A stretch of 40,405 bases of DNA from positions 1 through 40,405 of the forward strand of contig CAMNPQ010000003.1 in the NCBI GenBank assembly GCA_946548305.1, written 5' to 3'. A program made the position numbers and the translations under genes. The notes under the pieces were generated by a model that was given only the letters and a program-made list of their open reading frames with translations, had not been told where the DNA came from and made no database searches. Of the stretch, positions 20,062 to 30,277 are shown piece after piece (the first letter of the stretch is position 1; the number at the start of each line of letters is the position of its first letter). The DNA is from an uncultured Pseudobutyrivibrio sp. (GTDB taxonomy: Bacteria > Bacillota > Clostridia > Lachnospirales > Lachnospiraceae).

Positions 20062-22416
20062 ATGGCTGATAGACCAGTTTCTAGAAGGAAAAACATTACA
20101 GGAAGCGGTGGAGTCAACAAAAGACCAATAGGTCAAGGCACCCCTGGTGGAAGCCGTGGAAGCTTTAGCGGAGGTGGTGGAGGTCTCACAAAGCTTATCA
20201 TTATCGCCATCATCGTTTTGCTAGGTGGAGGCGGTGGACTGGGCACTTTCTTAGGAAGCAGTTCGGATGTGGGCACAACCACTTCTTCAACCAGCACAAG
20301 CGCAGTAAATTCTATTGGTTCAATGGCATCTATGCTTTTGGGCAGTGGATATACCAGCAATGCAGCCAGTGGAAATTCTACCTGGAGCAGCAAATCAAAC
20401 ACTGGTGTGCTAGATGAGTCGGTTGCAAGTAGTGCAAGGAACAAATATACCCGGATAAAAGGTGATGGAAATGATTCCATGACAATAATGGTGTATATGT
20501 GTGGAACTGACCTAGAATCCAGAAGTGCTATGGCATCTAAAGACCTACAGGAGATGCTTAATGCAAAAATATCTGACAAAATCAACCTGCTAGTATATAC
20601 AGGAGGCTGCAACGGCTGGCAAAACAGTGTTGTGAGCAGCCGAACAAATCAGATATATCAGGTTAAAAACGGAAAGCTTTCGCTGATAAAGGATAACATT
20701 GGGGATTTACCTATGACCGACCCATCCACTCTCTCGGAGTTCATAAAGTGGGGTGGAAAAAATTATGAGGCAGACAGATATGCATTAATATTCTGGGATC
20801 ATGGCGGCGGCTCTGTCACAGGCTACGGATATGACGAAAAGCATAAAAATGCAGGTTCTATGAACCTAAGTGAGATTAACACAGCTCTTGCCGATGGTGG
20901 ATTAAAGTATGATTTTATCGGTTTTGATGCCTGTCTGATGGCTACAGTAGAGACTGGATTGATGCTAAATAGCCACAGTGATTACATGATTGCCTCAGAG
21001 GAAACTGAGCCTGGAATAGGATGGTATTATACAAACTGGCTGACAAATCTAAATGCAAACACCTCAATGCCAACCATTGAAATAGGAAAAAATATCGTAG
21101 ATGATTTTGTGAGTCAGTGTAACTTGCAGTGTCCAGGTCAAAAGACTACACTTTCAGTTGTAGATTTAGCAGAGCTGGCAGCCACAGTTCCTGAGGATTT
21201 GAAAACATTTTCATCCTCTACAACAAAGCTGATAGAAGAAAAGCAGTACCAGACAGTTTCCACAGCGCGCTCAAGCACTAGAGAATTTGCTTCATCTTCA
21301 CAGATAGATCAGATAGACCTTATAGATTTTGCTATAAAGCTGGGAAACGAAGAGGGTCAGGAGCTAGCTGATTCACTTAAAGGAGCAGTAAAATATAACA
21401 AGACCTCATCAAACATGACAAATGCCTATGGTCTTTCAATATATTTTCCATACAGGTCAACAGGCAAGGTGGACAATATGGTTTCCACCTATGATGAGAT
21501 AGGTATGGATGACAGCTACAGCGAGTGCATTCAGAAATTTGCGTCCATGGCATATTATGGTCAGGCGGCAGGCTCAGCTGGAACCGGGGTGGTAAGCTCC
21601 CCGGCAGGTATGCTGTTTGGAACGGGAAACAGCAGCAGTATGGAAAGTGCTGAGGCTGTAATGCAGCTCATTAACACATTTATGTCTATGAGTTCATCAG
21701 GACGAGATGCCAGTGCGTTCCTGGAAAATGGTGTTGATGAAGAAGCCGCAGCGGAGTATATATCAGGAAACAATATAGTTGATTCGGATTTAAACTGGAG
21801 CACCAACGAGGCAGGACAAACTGTCATAGCACTCACAGAAGAACAGTGGAGCCAGGTGGAAGAAATAGAGTTATCTACCTTCGTAGATGATGGTATGGGC
21901 TATATAGACCTGGGACTTGACAATGTGTTCGAGTGGGATGAGGCAGGAAATCTTATCGCCCCAACAGACAGAAGCTGGCTGGCTATTGATGGACAAATAG
22001 TGGCATATTATCACATTGATACTACAGGAGACAGCAACAACTATTCTATTACAGGACGAGTTCCTGTATACTTGAATGGTGAGCGTGCAGAACTTATTTT
22101 AGTATTCGACAGCGAACATGAAGATGGATATGTGGCAGGTGCATGCTTTGATTATCGAGAGGGAGAGACCGAGGTAATCCCTAAGAACCTGACAGAACTT
22201 CAGGCTGGAGATAAAATAGATTTCCTGTGCGATTACTACAGTTATGATGGCACATTCACTGACAAGTACTATTTAGGTGAACAGATGACTGTGACAGGAG
22301 ATATGTCTGACATGGCCATATCGAACCTTGTGATAGAGGATAAAGCCATTACAGTTTCCTACGTATTTACGGATATATATGGAGTGAAACACTACACCCA
22401 AGGGCTTGAAGAATAA
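20062..22416 (+). CDS. Clostripain-family (C11) cysteine peptidase with N-terminal TM anchor
   Basis: TIMVYMCGTDLES...ALIFWDHGGGSVTGYGYDE...FIGFDACLMATVE; Gly-rich and TM N-terminus. Confidence 0.88.
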   Translation: MADRPVSRRKNITGSGGVNKRPIGQGTPGGSRGSFSGGGGGLTKLIIIAIIVLLGGGGGLGTFLGSSSDVGTTTSSTSTSAVNSIGSMASMLLGSGYTSNAASGNSTWSSKSNTGVLDESVASSARNKYTRIKGDGNDSMTIMVYMCGTDLESRSAMASKDLQEMLNAKISDKINLLVYTGGCNGWQNSVVSSRTNQIYQVKNGKLSLIKDNIGDLPMTDPSTLSEFIKWGGKNYEADRYALIFWDHGGGSVTGYGYDEKHKNAGSMNLSEINTALADGGLKYDFIGFDACLMATVETGLMLNSHSDYMIASEETEPGIGWYYTNWLTNLNANTSMPTIEIGKNIVDDFVSQCNLQCPGQKTTLSVVDLAELAATVPEDLKTFSSSTTKLIEEKQYQTVSTARSSTREFASSSQIDQIDLIDFAIKLGNEEGQELADSLKGAVKYNKTSSNMTNAYGLSIYFPYRSTGKVDNMVSTYDEIGMDDSYSECIQKFASMAYYGQAAGSAGTGVVSSPAGMLFGTGNSSSMESAEAVMQLINTFMSMSSSGRDASAFLENGVDEEAAAEYISGNNIVDSDLNWSTNEAGQTVIALTEEQWSQVEEIELSTFVDDGMGYIDLGLDNVFEWDEAGNLIAPTDRSWLAIDGQIVAYYHIDTTGDSNNYSITGRVPVYLNGERAELILVFDSEHEDGYVAGACFDYREGETEVIPKNLTELQAGDKIDFLCDYYSYDGTFTDKYYLGEQMTVTGDMSDMAISNLVIEDKAITVSYVFTDIYGVKHYTQGLEE

Positions 22417-22440
22417 ATTATAGAGGAAAGGAAAAATAAA

Positions 22441-22662
22441 ATGGATACAATGGACAACATAGAAATACACGACTGTCCTATTTGCGGAGGACCAGGACTG
22501 CTTGAGGAAGAGGACATGGGATTTTATGTGGCATGTCTGGATTGTGGCAGCTATACTGGCACTGTAGGGTACAAAAATGAGGATGGCAAAATCGAGGCGG
22601 CTAAAAAGTCGGCAATGCTTTGGAATACAGGAAAAGTAATCAATAGCGCGCCAGGGGAATAA
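22441..22662 (+). CDS. Small zinc-ribbon protein (Lar-like)
   Basis: DCPICGG...VACLDCGSYTG...AAKKSAMLWNTG layout. Confidence 0.65.
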   Translation: MDTMDNIEIHDCPICGGPGLLEEEDMGFYVACLDCGSYTGTVGYKNEDGKIEAAKKSAMLWNTGKVINSAPGE

Positions 22663-22675
22663 AGAAAGAAGGTAT

Positions 22676-24181
22676 ATGATGAAACAGACACAGGACAAGG
22701 CTCGAAACCTTACAATGATGATGGATGAGTATGAGCTTACTATGGCAAATGCTTATTTTAATGATCCAACAATTGATAATAATACAAAGGTAAGTTTTGA
22801 CGTATTTTATAGAAAGAATCCTGATGGGGGAGGTTTCGCAATCTTTGCTGGATTGCAGCAGGTGAAAGACTATTTGTTAAATCTGCATTTTACAGATGAA
22901 GATATTGAGTATTTGAGAAGCGTGGGACATTTTACAGAGGATTTTCTGGAATATCTGAAGAACTTCAAATTTACAGGGGATGTGGATGCTTTCCCAGAGG
23001 GTACAATTATGTATCCTAATGAGCCTATCATTACAGTGACAGCTCCAATCATACAGGCACAGCTTGTGGAGACGGAGCTTTTGGCTCAGGTGAACCATCA
23101 GTCGCTAATAGCTACAAAAACCAGCCGTATCGTAAGGGCGGCAGCTGGTCGTGCAGTATCTGACTTTGGTGCCAGAAGAGCTCACAACAATGATGCTGCA
23201 ATATATGGTGCAAGGGCTGCATATATTGGAGGTGCCAGCGGAACAGCCACAGTATCAGCAGGGCAGTATTTTAACATTCCTATTGGTGGAACAATGGCAC
23301 ACAGCTATGTAATGTATTTCACATCAGAGGACAATGATTACCGCACCTCGGAGCTTACAGCATTTAGAAGCTTTGCAAAAAGCTATCCAAATAATTGCAT
23401 ACTTTTGGTGGATACATATAATGTGTTAAAATCTGGTGTTCCAAATGCAATCAAGGTATTTCAGGAAATGAAGGATGCTGGCATAGAATCAACAAGCTAT
23501 GGTATCCGTATTGACTCAGGAGATTTGGCATATCTTACAAAAAAAGCCAGACGTATGTTAGATGATGCAGGCTTTACAGAAGCTAAAATAATCGTTAGTA
23601 ATTCCCTTGATGAATACACCATAACCTCGATTTTGCAGCAGGGTGGTCAGGTGAATTCATTTGGTGTAGGCGAAAGACTTATCACTGCAAAATCAGAGCC
23701 GGTATTTGGGGCAGTATACAAGCTTTGCGCTGTCACTAATCCAAAGACTGGTGAGGTAATTCCTAAAATAAAGATTTCGGAAACCGTTGAAAAAATCACA
23801 AATCCTGGACTGAAGGATGTATATAGAATAAAGGATGAATCAGGTAGAGCGGTGGCTGATTTGCTTGCAATAAAAGGCGAAAAGGTTGATATGAGTGTAG
23901 CAGGAGGCTACAGATTTGTAGATCCTGAGCAGCCATGGAAGAGCACACATATTTTTGAAAATTGCACAGCAGAGCTTTTGCAAAAGCCTCTTATCAGAAA
24001 TGGGGAGGCAGTATGCCCAGATGAGGATATGCAAACTATCAGAAAGAGAGTAAAGGACCAGCTGGAAACCAGTGTATGGCCTGAGGAGCAGCGTTTTGAA
24101 AACCCTCATAAGCATTATCTGGATATGACTCCTGCTTATTACAACATGAAGATGGAGCTACTTCGCAAAGAGGACAAATAG
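22676..24181 (+). CDS. pncB: Nicotinate phosphoribosyltransferase
   Basis: LTMMMDEYELTMANAYF, VSDFGARRAHNNDAA, GIRIDSGDLAYLTKKAR, FGVGERLITA. Confidence 0.95.
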   Translation: MMKQTQDKARNLTMMMDEYELTMANAYFNDPTIDNNTKVSFDVFYRKNPDGGGFAIFAGLQQVKDYLLNLHFTDEDIEYLRSVGHFTEDFLEYLKNFKFTGDVDAFPEGTIMYPNEPIITVTAPIIQAQLVETELLAQVNHQSLIATKTSRIVRAAAGRAVSDFGARRAHNNDAAIYGARAAYIGGASGTATVSAGQYFNIPIGGTMAHSYVMYFTSEDNDYRTSELTAFRSFAKSYPNNCILLVDTYNVLKSGVPNAIKVFQEMKDAGIESTSYGIRIDSGDLAYLTKKARRMLDDAGFTEAKIIVSNSLDEYTITSILQQGGQVNSFGVGERLITAKSEPVFGAVYKLCAVTNPKTGEVIPKIKISETVEKITNPGLKDVYRIKDESGRAVADLLAIKGEKVDMSVAGGYRFVDPEQPWKSTHIFENCTAELLQKPLIRNGEAVCPDEDMQTIRKRVKDQLETSVWPEEQRFENPHKHYLDMTPAYYNMKMELLRKEDK

Positions 24182-24184
24182 CAG

Positions 24185-24868
24185 ATGACAAAAGAAAAGC
24201 TAGAAGAATTAAACGAAAAGCTGTCAAAAACAAAAAATGCCTTGAGTCAAACTGACTTGGGGCTTTTTCTTACGGATGGAAATCTGTCCATTTCAGTGGA
24301 TTTTAGGGAAATGCTGTCTAGGATAAAGCAAAGCAATCTTCAAACAGAAATGCTGGTTAAAGCAGCAAGAATCAAGGGGCAGGATATGCCACAGACCTTA
24401 ATAGATGCCACGGCAGGTTTTGGAGAGGATTCACTGATTCTTGCAGCAGCAGGCTTTCAGGTCACAATGTATGAATTCGATGAAGTGATAGCAGCCCTTT
24501 TAGAGGACGGATTAGAGCGTGCAAGGGAAATACCAGAGCTTAGGGATATAGTAGGAAGAATGAAGGTGCACTGTGAAGATAGCACGATAGCTCTAAAAAA
24601 ACTGGATTTTACACCAGATGTGGTGCTGCTTGACCCAATGTTTCCCACAAGGCAAAAAAGTGCTCTGATTAAGAAAAAATTCCAGCTTATTCAACAGCTT
24701 GAAAAACCATGCTCCACAGAAAAGGAGCTGCTAGAAGCGGCTGAAATGGCAAAGCCTAAAAGGATAGTGATAAAACGCCCTTTGAAAGGACCATATCTGG
24801 CAGACAGAAAACCCAGCTATAGCTTGAAGGGAAAAGCTATCAGATATGATTGCCTGGTGATAGCCTAA
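24185..24868 (+). CDS. Class I SAM-dependent methyltransferase, RsmJ-like
   Basis: IDATAGFGEDSLILAAAGFQVTMYEFD and VVLLDPMFP motifs. Confidence 0.75.
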   Translation: MTKEKLEELNEKLSKTKNALSQTDLGLFLTDGNLSISVDFREMLSRIKQSNLQTEMLVKAARIKGQDMPQTLIDATAGFGEDSLILAAAGFQVTMYEFDEVIAALLEDGLERAREIPELRDIVGRMKVHCEDSTIALKKLDFTPDVVLLDPMFPTRQKSALIKKKFQLIQQLEKPCSTEKELLEAAEMAKPKRIVIKRPLKGPYLADRKPSYSLKGKAIRYDCLVIA

Positions 24869-24981
24869 AGGGATGTCATGGGCAAAAAATCCAATAATTA
24901 ACATTGTTTTTTCACGAAATACCCTTATTTTTGTAATATTATGATAGATAAATAACCAGTCTAAACTAAGATGAGGGTATT

Positions 24982-26382
24982 ATGATGAATAAAATGAAAA
25001 GAACAACTGTTAAAAATAGAATAACAAGCCATGTAATGATTGCCATTGCAGTAACTGTCAGTTTTTTGACCATTGTAAATATGGTGTATCTTTCAAGGCA
25101 AATAATTGGTCAGCAAAGGACTAAGCTTGAATTAGCCACCCAGGTGGGGGCAAATAAAGTGGAGGCCTGGCTTGGAGGAATGGCGATAGTCACCGAGGAC
25201 ATGGCAAGCTCCCTCACTGCTTTTGGAAATCTGAGTGAATCTACTGTAAGGGCAGTTGTAGACAGGGCTGCACTCAATCACCCGGAATTCTTTTATGTGT
25301 ACTTTGCTGATTATCTTGGAAACATGACGATGGCACGAGGAGCAAATTTCGTGGAGGGCATGGATCCAAGAGATAGAGTATGGTATAAGAGAGCTGCCGA
25401 AGTGGGACATACTGTGGTCATAGACCCATATGCAAGTGCATCTAGACCAGATGTGATGATGTGTACCGTTGCCACACCTGTATTCTGGGGTACTACAATG
25501 GTGGGCGTTGTGGCTGTTGATGCAGATATCGAGAGTATTCAGGAATTTGTAAACACCATTGATTTTGAGGCAGGCTCTTATGGGATTTTGCTAGACAGCA
25601 AGGACAATATTATTGTTCATCACAATTCCGATTACAATCCTACTTCTGAAAAAATCACATCAGCAACAGAAGTGATGCCTGAGATAGATAATATCTTGTC
25701 TAGTACACAAGGTAATTATGAGGTGGCAAAGGACTATACAGGAAAAAACATGGTATATTCAGCAGCCATCATTCCTGAGTGGGGGTGGAAAATAGCAGTG
25801 GCTTATCCCCAGACAAATTTTATGAAGCATGTGTATTATGGAATAGGAATAAGCCTTTTAGTCGCTGTATTTTGTCTGCTTTTGGCAATGGGTGACATTA
25901 CATATACAATCCGCAAGGTTTTGTCGCCTTTAAGTAAAATCAATCCAGCGATGGATAACGTAATGAATGGAGATTTTACCACAAAACTGAATTTTGCAAC
26001 GGAAAATGATGAAATAGGGGATTTGCAAAATAAGCTGGCAATGACCCTTGAAGCTTTGTCAAATGCCATAAAACAGCAAAAGGCGGTGCTGTCAGAGATG
26101 GAAAAAGGAAATCTGACTGTGAAAAATATAGATGAGTTTCCTGGTGAGCTGAATGAAATAGCCACAGCGGTAAATTCAATAAAAGAAACCTTTAACGATA
26201 TTATAAGTGATATACAGTTTTCAGCGATTAACCTTCAAAGTTTTGCGATGGGAATAAATGAAACCAGCGACATTGAGGAGATGCGCATAGTGTTTGAGGA
26301 GCTTTCAGCGGAAGCTAATGCATTAATGGAAAAAACTGCGAAATTTACCACAATACCCAGCGGTAGTGAGGCTAAAGACTAG
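24982..26382 (+). CDS. MCP-like receptor: Cache sensor and HAMP, without the chemotaxis signalling hairpin tip
   Basis: TM - extracellular Cache (FYVYFADYLGNMTMARGANFVEGMDPRDRVWYKRA) - TM - HAMP; ends at 466 aa. Confidence 0.8.
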   Translation: MMNKMKRTTVKNRITSHVMIAIAVTVSFLTIVNMVYLSRQIIGQQRTKLELATQVGANKVEAWLGGMAIVTEDMASSLTAFGNLSESTVRAVVDRAALNHPEFFYVYFADYLGNMTMARGANFVEGMDPRDRVWYKRAAEVGHTVVIDPYASASRPDVMMCTVATPVFWGTTMVGVVAVDADIESIQEFVNTIDFEAGSYGILLDSKDNIIVHHNSDYNPTSEKITSATEVMPEIDNILSSTQGNYEVAKDYTGKNMVYSAAIIPEWGWKIAVAYPQTNFMKHVYYGIGISLLVAVFCLLLAMGDITYTIRKVLSPLSKINPAMDNVMNGDFTTKLNFATENDEIGDLQNKLAMTLEALSNAIKQQKAVLSEMEKGNLTVKNIDEFPGELNEIATAVNSIKETFNDIISDIQFSAINLQSFAMGINETSDIEEMRIVFEELSAEANALMEKTAKFTTIPSGSEAKD

Positions 26383-26477
26383 ATTTATTCATACTTTTTG
26401 CTTATTATATACACATTTATATTGTACAATAGTTCCACAAGCGGGGGAGAACTGAATCCTAAAAGGAGGGGCCCACT

Positions 26478-26738
26478 ATGGATAGTGAATTTAAAGAATA
26501 CATCACATTTGTGGTAAATACCAGAGATGGTGATGAAGTTGAGATGGCAGTTATAGATCAATTTGAATTTGAGAATAAGGGATATGTAGCTGCAGCACTG
26601 GTAGAAGGTGACACGGTTAGTGATGAGGGATGCTTCATATATCGGGTAAAGGTTGAAGAAAATGACTTTAAAGTAGAAAAAATCACCAACCAGATTGACT
26701 ATAATAGAATAGCAGAAGCTTATATGGAAATGATATAA
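26478..26738 (+). CDS. DUF1292-like small protein
   Basis: ITFVVNTRDGDEVEMAVIDQFEFENKGYVAAAL; RBS AGGAGGGG. Confidence 0.7.
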   Translation: MDSEFKEYITFVVNTRDGDEVEMAVIDQFEFENKGYVAAALVEGDTVSDEGCFIYRVKVEENDFKVEKITNQIDYNRIAEAYMEMI

Positions 26739-26742
26739 GATT

Positions 26743-26781
26743 AAAATGACTAGCGAGAAATGAGCTAGTCATTTTATTTTT
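26743..26781 (+). terminator. Rho-independent terminator
   Basis: Perfect 12-bp stem AAAATGACTAGC / GCTAGTCATTTT followed by ATTTTT. Confidence 0.93.
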
Positions 26782-26824
26782 GGGGCAATTCAATTATAAT
26801 AAAAATATCTAGGGAGGGGCTTAC

Positions 26825-27496
26825 ATGGATTTTGCAAAGCTTGATTTTGATAGAAAAAACCGTACTGGATTTCCAGAGGTGATTTTTTGCCAGGGCAAAC
26901 CAGACGATTTTTTAGTAGATATATATAAAAAAATGTATGATACCCAGGGACAGGTCTTGGGCACCAGGGCATCAGAGCATCAGTATGAGTTAGTAAAGAC
27001 GGTCATTCCAAATGTATGCTATGACAAGATTAGCAGGATATTAAAGGCTACTTCAGAAGATGTGATTCCACAAGAGCTGATTGGGGAGATAGCGGTGGTA
27101 ACAGCAGGTACAGCGGATATCCCTGTAGCTGAGGAGGCTGCCCAGACAGCTGAATATTTTGGTACTAAGGTAAACAGAGTGTATGATGTGGGAGTCAGTG
27201 GCATCCATAGACTTTTGGATAATGTGGACACCTTAAATGGCGCAAACTGCGTGGTAGCTGTGGCTGGCATGGAGGGAGCACTTGCTTCTGTAGTGGGAGG
27301 ATTGGTAAAAGTCCCTGTAATAGCAGTGCCTACAAGTGTTGGGTACGGTGCAAACATGGGAGGAATTTCCGCACTGCTTACCATGATAAATTCCTGCGCA
27401 AATGGCATATCTGTGGTGAACATAGACAATGGCTACGGCGCAGGCTACATAGCAACTCAGATAAATAGATTGGCAACTTTCCATGGAGAAAACTAG
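26825..27496 (+). CDS. larB: LarB-like nickel-pincer cofactor biosynthesis protein (PurE-related fold)
   Basis: EVIFCQGKPDD, VVTAGTADIPVAEEAAQTAEYFG, VVAVAGMEGALASVVGGLVKVPVIAVPTSVGYG. Confidence 0.9.
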   Translation: MDFAKLDFDRKNRTGFPEVIFCQGKPDDFLVDIYKKMYDTQGQVLGTRASEHQYELVKTVIPNVCYDKISRILKATSEDVIPQELIGEIAVVTAGTADIPVAEEAAQTAEYFGTKVNRVYDVGVSGIHRLLDNVDTLNGANCVVAVAGMEGALASVVGGLVKVPVIAVPTSVGYGANMGGISALLTMINSCANGISVVNIDNGYGAGYIATQINRLATFHGEN

Positions 27497-28253
27497 TAAA
27501 TCGAAAAAAAGAAAAATTAGAATAATAGTGATTGCCACTGTGGCATTGCTGTTTATTTTAGTGTACAAATTTTATAATTATGTCGATAATTATTATAGGG
27601 CTACGGATAATGCCATGTCCTATATCAATGACCCAGGAGCGGGGGTATCTGTGGAGTATATAGATAACACCATAGTGTTTGAACCCGCAGATGAGCCTGT
27701 GGCTGGATTTATTTTTTATCCTGGGGCATTGGTGGAGACAGAGGCCTATGCACCTGTTTTAGAGCAGCTGGCTGAAAGAGGTGTGCTATCTGTGGCGGTG
27801 GAAATGCCATATTATCTGGCTATGTTTGACGCTAACGGGGCCAGAGGAATTCAGGCGAAATATCCAGACATCCACAATTGGTACATAGGTGGTCACAGCC
27901 TGGGCGGTGCTATGGCTTCCCTTTACATTGACAGGCACTCTGGAGAATATGAGGGATTTATTTTGATGGCTGCCTACTCCACTGAGGATTTATCCCAGAC
28001 GGATGTGGATGTATTACTACTCAGAGGCTCTGAGGACCATGTGTTAAACATGGAAAAATATAACAAGTATTTGGCTAATCTCCCAGAGGATTATAAAGAG
28101 GTGGTCATTGAAGGCGGCTGCCACGCATACTTCGGAGATTATGGCATGCAAGCTGGCGACGGCGAACCTAAAATCACAGTGGAGGAACAGACTGAGATTA
28201 CGGTGGGGGAGATATATAATTTTATAATGGGAGAGATAAATGAGAAAATATAA
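27483..28253 (+). CDS. Membrane-anchored alpha/beta hydrolase
   Basis: N-terminal TM; nucleophile elbow GGHSLGGAMAS; C-terminal GGCHAYFGDYG. Confidence 0.85.
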   Translation: MEKTSKSKKRKIRIIVIATVALLFILVYKFYNYVDNYYRATDNAMSYINDPGAGVSVEYIDNTIVFEPADEPVAGFIFYPGALVETEAYAPVLEQLAERGVLSVAVEMPYYLAMFDANGARGIQAKYPDIHNWYIGGHSLGGAMASLYIDRHSGEYEGFILMAAYSTEDLSQTDVDVLLLRGSEDHVLNMEKYNKYLANLPEDYKEVVIEGGCHAYFGDYGMQAGDGEPKITVEEQTEITVGEIYNFIMGEINEKI

Positions 28254-29607
28254 GTTCAAGCAAATTGAAAAATATATTGCTTTATTTAAAAAGATTAATG
28301 AAGGCGTTTTTATAGAACTAAACAGCAAAACTGGTGAACTAAAAAAGGCATCTGATTATCTGTCTACTGCGCAGCAAAAGGCAATAGATATGGGGACTTA
28401 CATTGAAGAAGAAGAGGGATTGGGGCATCCCACTGTCGCAGTGTTAGAGGAATTCTGTGAAATATTATATGAAATCAACGAAGAAATTCTTTCAGAGCGA
28501 GGTCTTGCAGCAAATTCAGCAAAAATGCGATTAGATAGCATTGTTAATAAAATTGAAAAAAGTGCCCAAAGGGATATCAAGATAAAGAAGCTTGTTGTAT
28601 TTTTGCCATATAAAGCCAGTATGTGGGACTCTCTTGAGAGTGTATGGATGAAATACAATGAGGACGAGACCTGTGAAGCATTGGTAATTCCAATACCATA
28701 TTATGATAAAAACCCGGATGGAAGTGTAAAAGAAATGCATTATGAGGGAAAAGAATATCCTGATAATGTACCGATTACGTCTTTTGAAACATTTGATTTT
28801 GCAAAAGAGCATCCAGATGAGATTTATATACATAATCCTTATGATGACTACAATTATGTAACATCAGTTCATCCATTTTTTTATTCGGATAACTTGAAAA
28901 AATATACGGATAAACTGGTTTATATACCATACTTTGTTTTAAATGAACCAGATTTAGACAATAAAGATACGATGGAGCATATAAAATCCTTTGCCGTTAC
29001 AAAAGGGGTTTTGAATGCTGATGAGGTGATTGTTCAGTCTGAGAGGATGAAAGAAGCCTATGTAAAGTGTTTGACAGAGCAATTTGGTGAGGAAACAAGA
29101 GCCTCTTGGGAGAAAAAAATAAAAGGAACTGGCTCTCCAAAGTTTGATAAATTGACAAGGCTAAAAAGAGAAGAACAAAAAATCCCAGATGAATGGCTAA
29201 AAATACTAAAAAAGGAAGACGGAACATTTAAGAAAATAATTTTATACAATACTGGTGTAGTTGCAATTTTAAATCAAGAGCAAAAGATGATTGATAAAAT
29301 CAAAGATGTGCTGGAAGTATTTAAAGAATGCAAAGATGAGGTGGCCTTGTTATGGAGACCTCACCCACTGATTGAAGCTACATTGGATAGTATGGTTCCA
29401 GAAATTGCCTCCCAATACAGAGAAATCGTCGATAGGTACAAGAAAGAGGGCTGGGGCATTTTTGATGATACCGCTGATATGGACAGGGCAATTATTATCA
29501 GTGATGCATACTACGGAGATGGAAGTAGTATGGTTCAACTATATGAAAAGCTTGAGAAGCCTATAATGATTCAGAATGTGGATGTGCTTGAAAAGGAGAA
29601 TGTATGA
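28240..29607 (+). CDS. CDP-glycerol glycerophosphotransferase-like (TagB/TagF-like) protein
   Basis: GTGSPKFDKL, VALLWRPHPLIEATL, DAYYGDGSSMVQLYEKLEKPIMIQ. Confidence 0.7.
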   Translation: MRKYKFKQIEKYIALFKKINEGVFIELNSKTGELKKASDYLSTAQQKAIDMGTYIEEEEGLGHPTVAVLEEFCEILYEINEEILSERGLAANSAKMRLDSIVNKIEKSAQRDIKIKKLVVFLPYKASMWDSLESVWMKYNEDETCEALVIPIPYYDKNPDGSVKEMHYEGKEYPDNVPITSFETFDFAKEHPDEIYIHNPYDDYNYVTSVHPFFYSDNLKKYTDKLVYIPYFVLNEPDLDNKDTMEHIKSFAVTKGVLNADEVIVQSERMKEAYVKCLTEQFGEETRASWEKKIKGTGSPKFDKLTRLKREEQKIPDEWLKILKKEDGTFKKIILYNTGVVAILNQEQKMIDKIKDVLEVFKECKDEVALLWRPHPLIEATLDSMVPEIASQYREIVDRYKKEGWGIFDDTADMDRAIIISDAYYGDGSSMVQLYEKLEKPIMIQNVDVLEKENV

Positions 29608-30266
29608 GTTTTGAATTAAATGCATCTATGATGTGCGCTAATTATGGACATCTTTCCAGAGAAGTGAATGAATTAGAAAATGCAGGTATTGATTCATTTC
29701 ACATAGACATAATGGACGGTCGCTACGTACCAAACTTTGCGATGTCATTAAATGATATGACATATATTTCAAGAGTTACATACAAACCACTGGACGTTCA
29801 TCTTATGGTTGAGCACCCAAATAATACAATTGATTTGTTTATCAGAAATCTACGTAAAGGGGATACAATTTATATTCACCCTGAAGCTGAGTATCACCCA
29901 TCAACCACTCTGCAAAAAATAATAAATGCTGGAATGATACCTGGAATAGCAATTAACCCTGGAACAAGTATAGAGACAGTCACAGAAATGCTTAGAATAG
30001 TAGATAAGGTACTTGTGATGTCTGTAAATCCAGGAAATGCTGGACAGATGTACCTGCCTTATGTTGGGCAAAAGATTGAACGATTGCTTGAATTAAAGGA
30101 GACTATGGATTTTAAATTGTATTGGGATGGTGCATGTTCTAGAGATAAAATCTTAAATTTTGCTCCAATGGGGGTGGATGGTTTTGTTTTAGGAACTACA
30201 CTTCTGTTTGGGCAGGGAAGACCATATGAAGATATAATTAAAGACATTAGAAATATGTTTAACTAG
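29604..30266 (+). CDS. Ribulose-phosphate 3-epimerase-like protein
   Basis: LNASMMCANYGHLSREVNELENAGIDSFHIDIMDGRYVPNFAMS, DVHLMVEHP, VMSVNPGNAGQ. Confidence 0.85.
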   Translation: MSFELNASMMCANYGHLSREVNELENAGIDSFHIDIMDGRYVPNFAMSLNDMTYISRVTYKPLDVHLMVEHPNNTIDLFIRNLRKGDTIYIHPEAEYHPSTTLQKIINAGMIPGIAINPGTSIETVTEMLRIVDKVLVMSVNPGNAGQMYLPYVGQKIERLLELKETMDFKLYWDGACSRDKILNFAPMGVDGFVLGTTLLFGQGRPYEDIIKDIRNMFN

Positions 30267-30277
30267 GATGATAGACT

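Noticed and set aside
20133-20612. Antisense 159 aa proline-rich ORF
   Set aside because: It mirrors the Gly-rich N-terminus of the clostripain-family protein; low-complexity artefact.
26825-27496. Complete lactate-racemase (lar) operon
   Set aside because: Only larB is present; the neighbours are a hydrolase and cell-envelope genes, so no lar operon is claimed.
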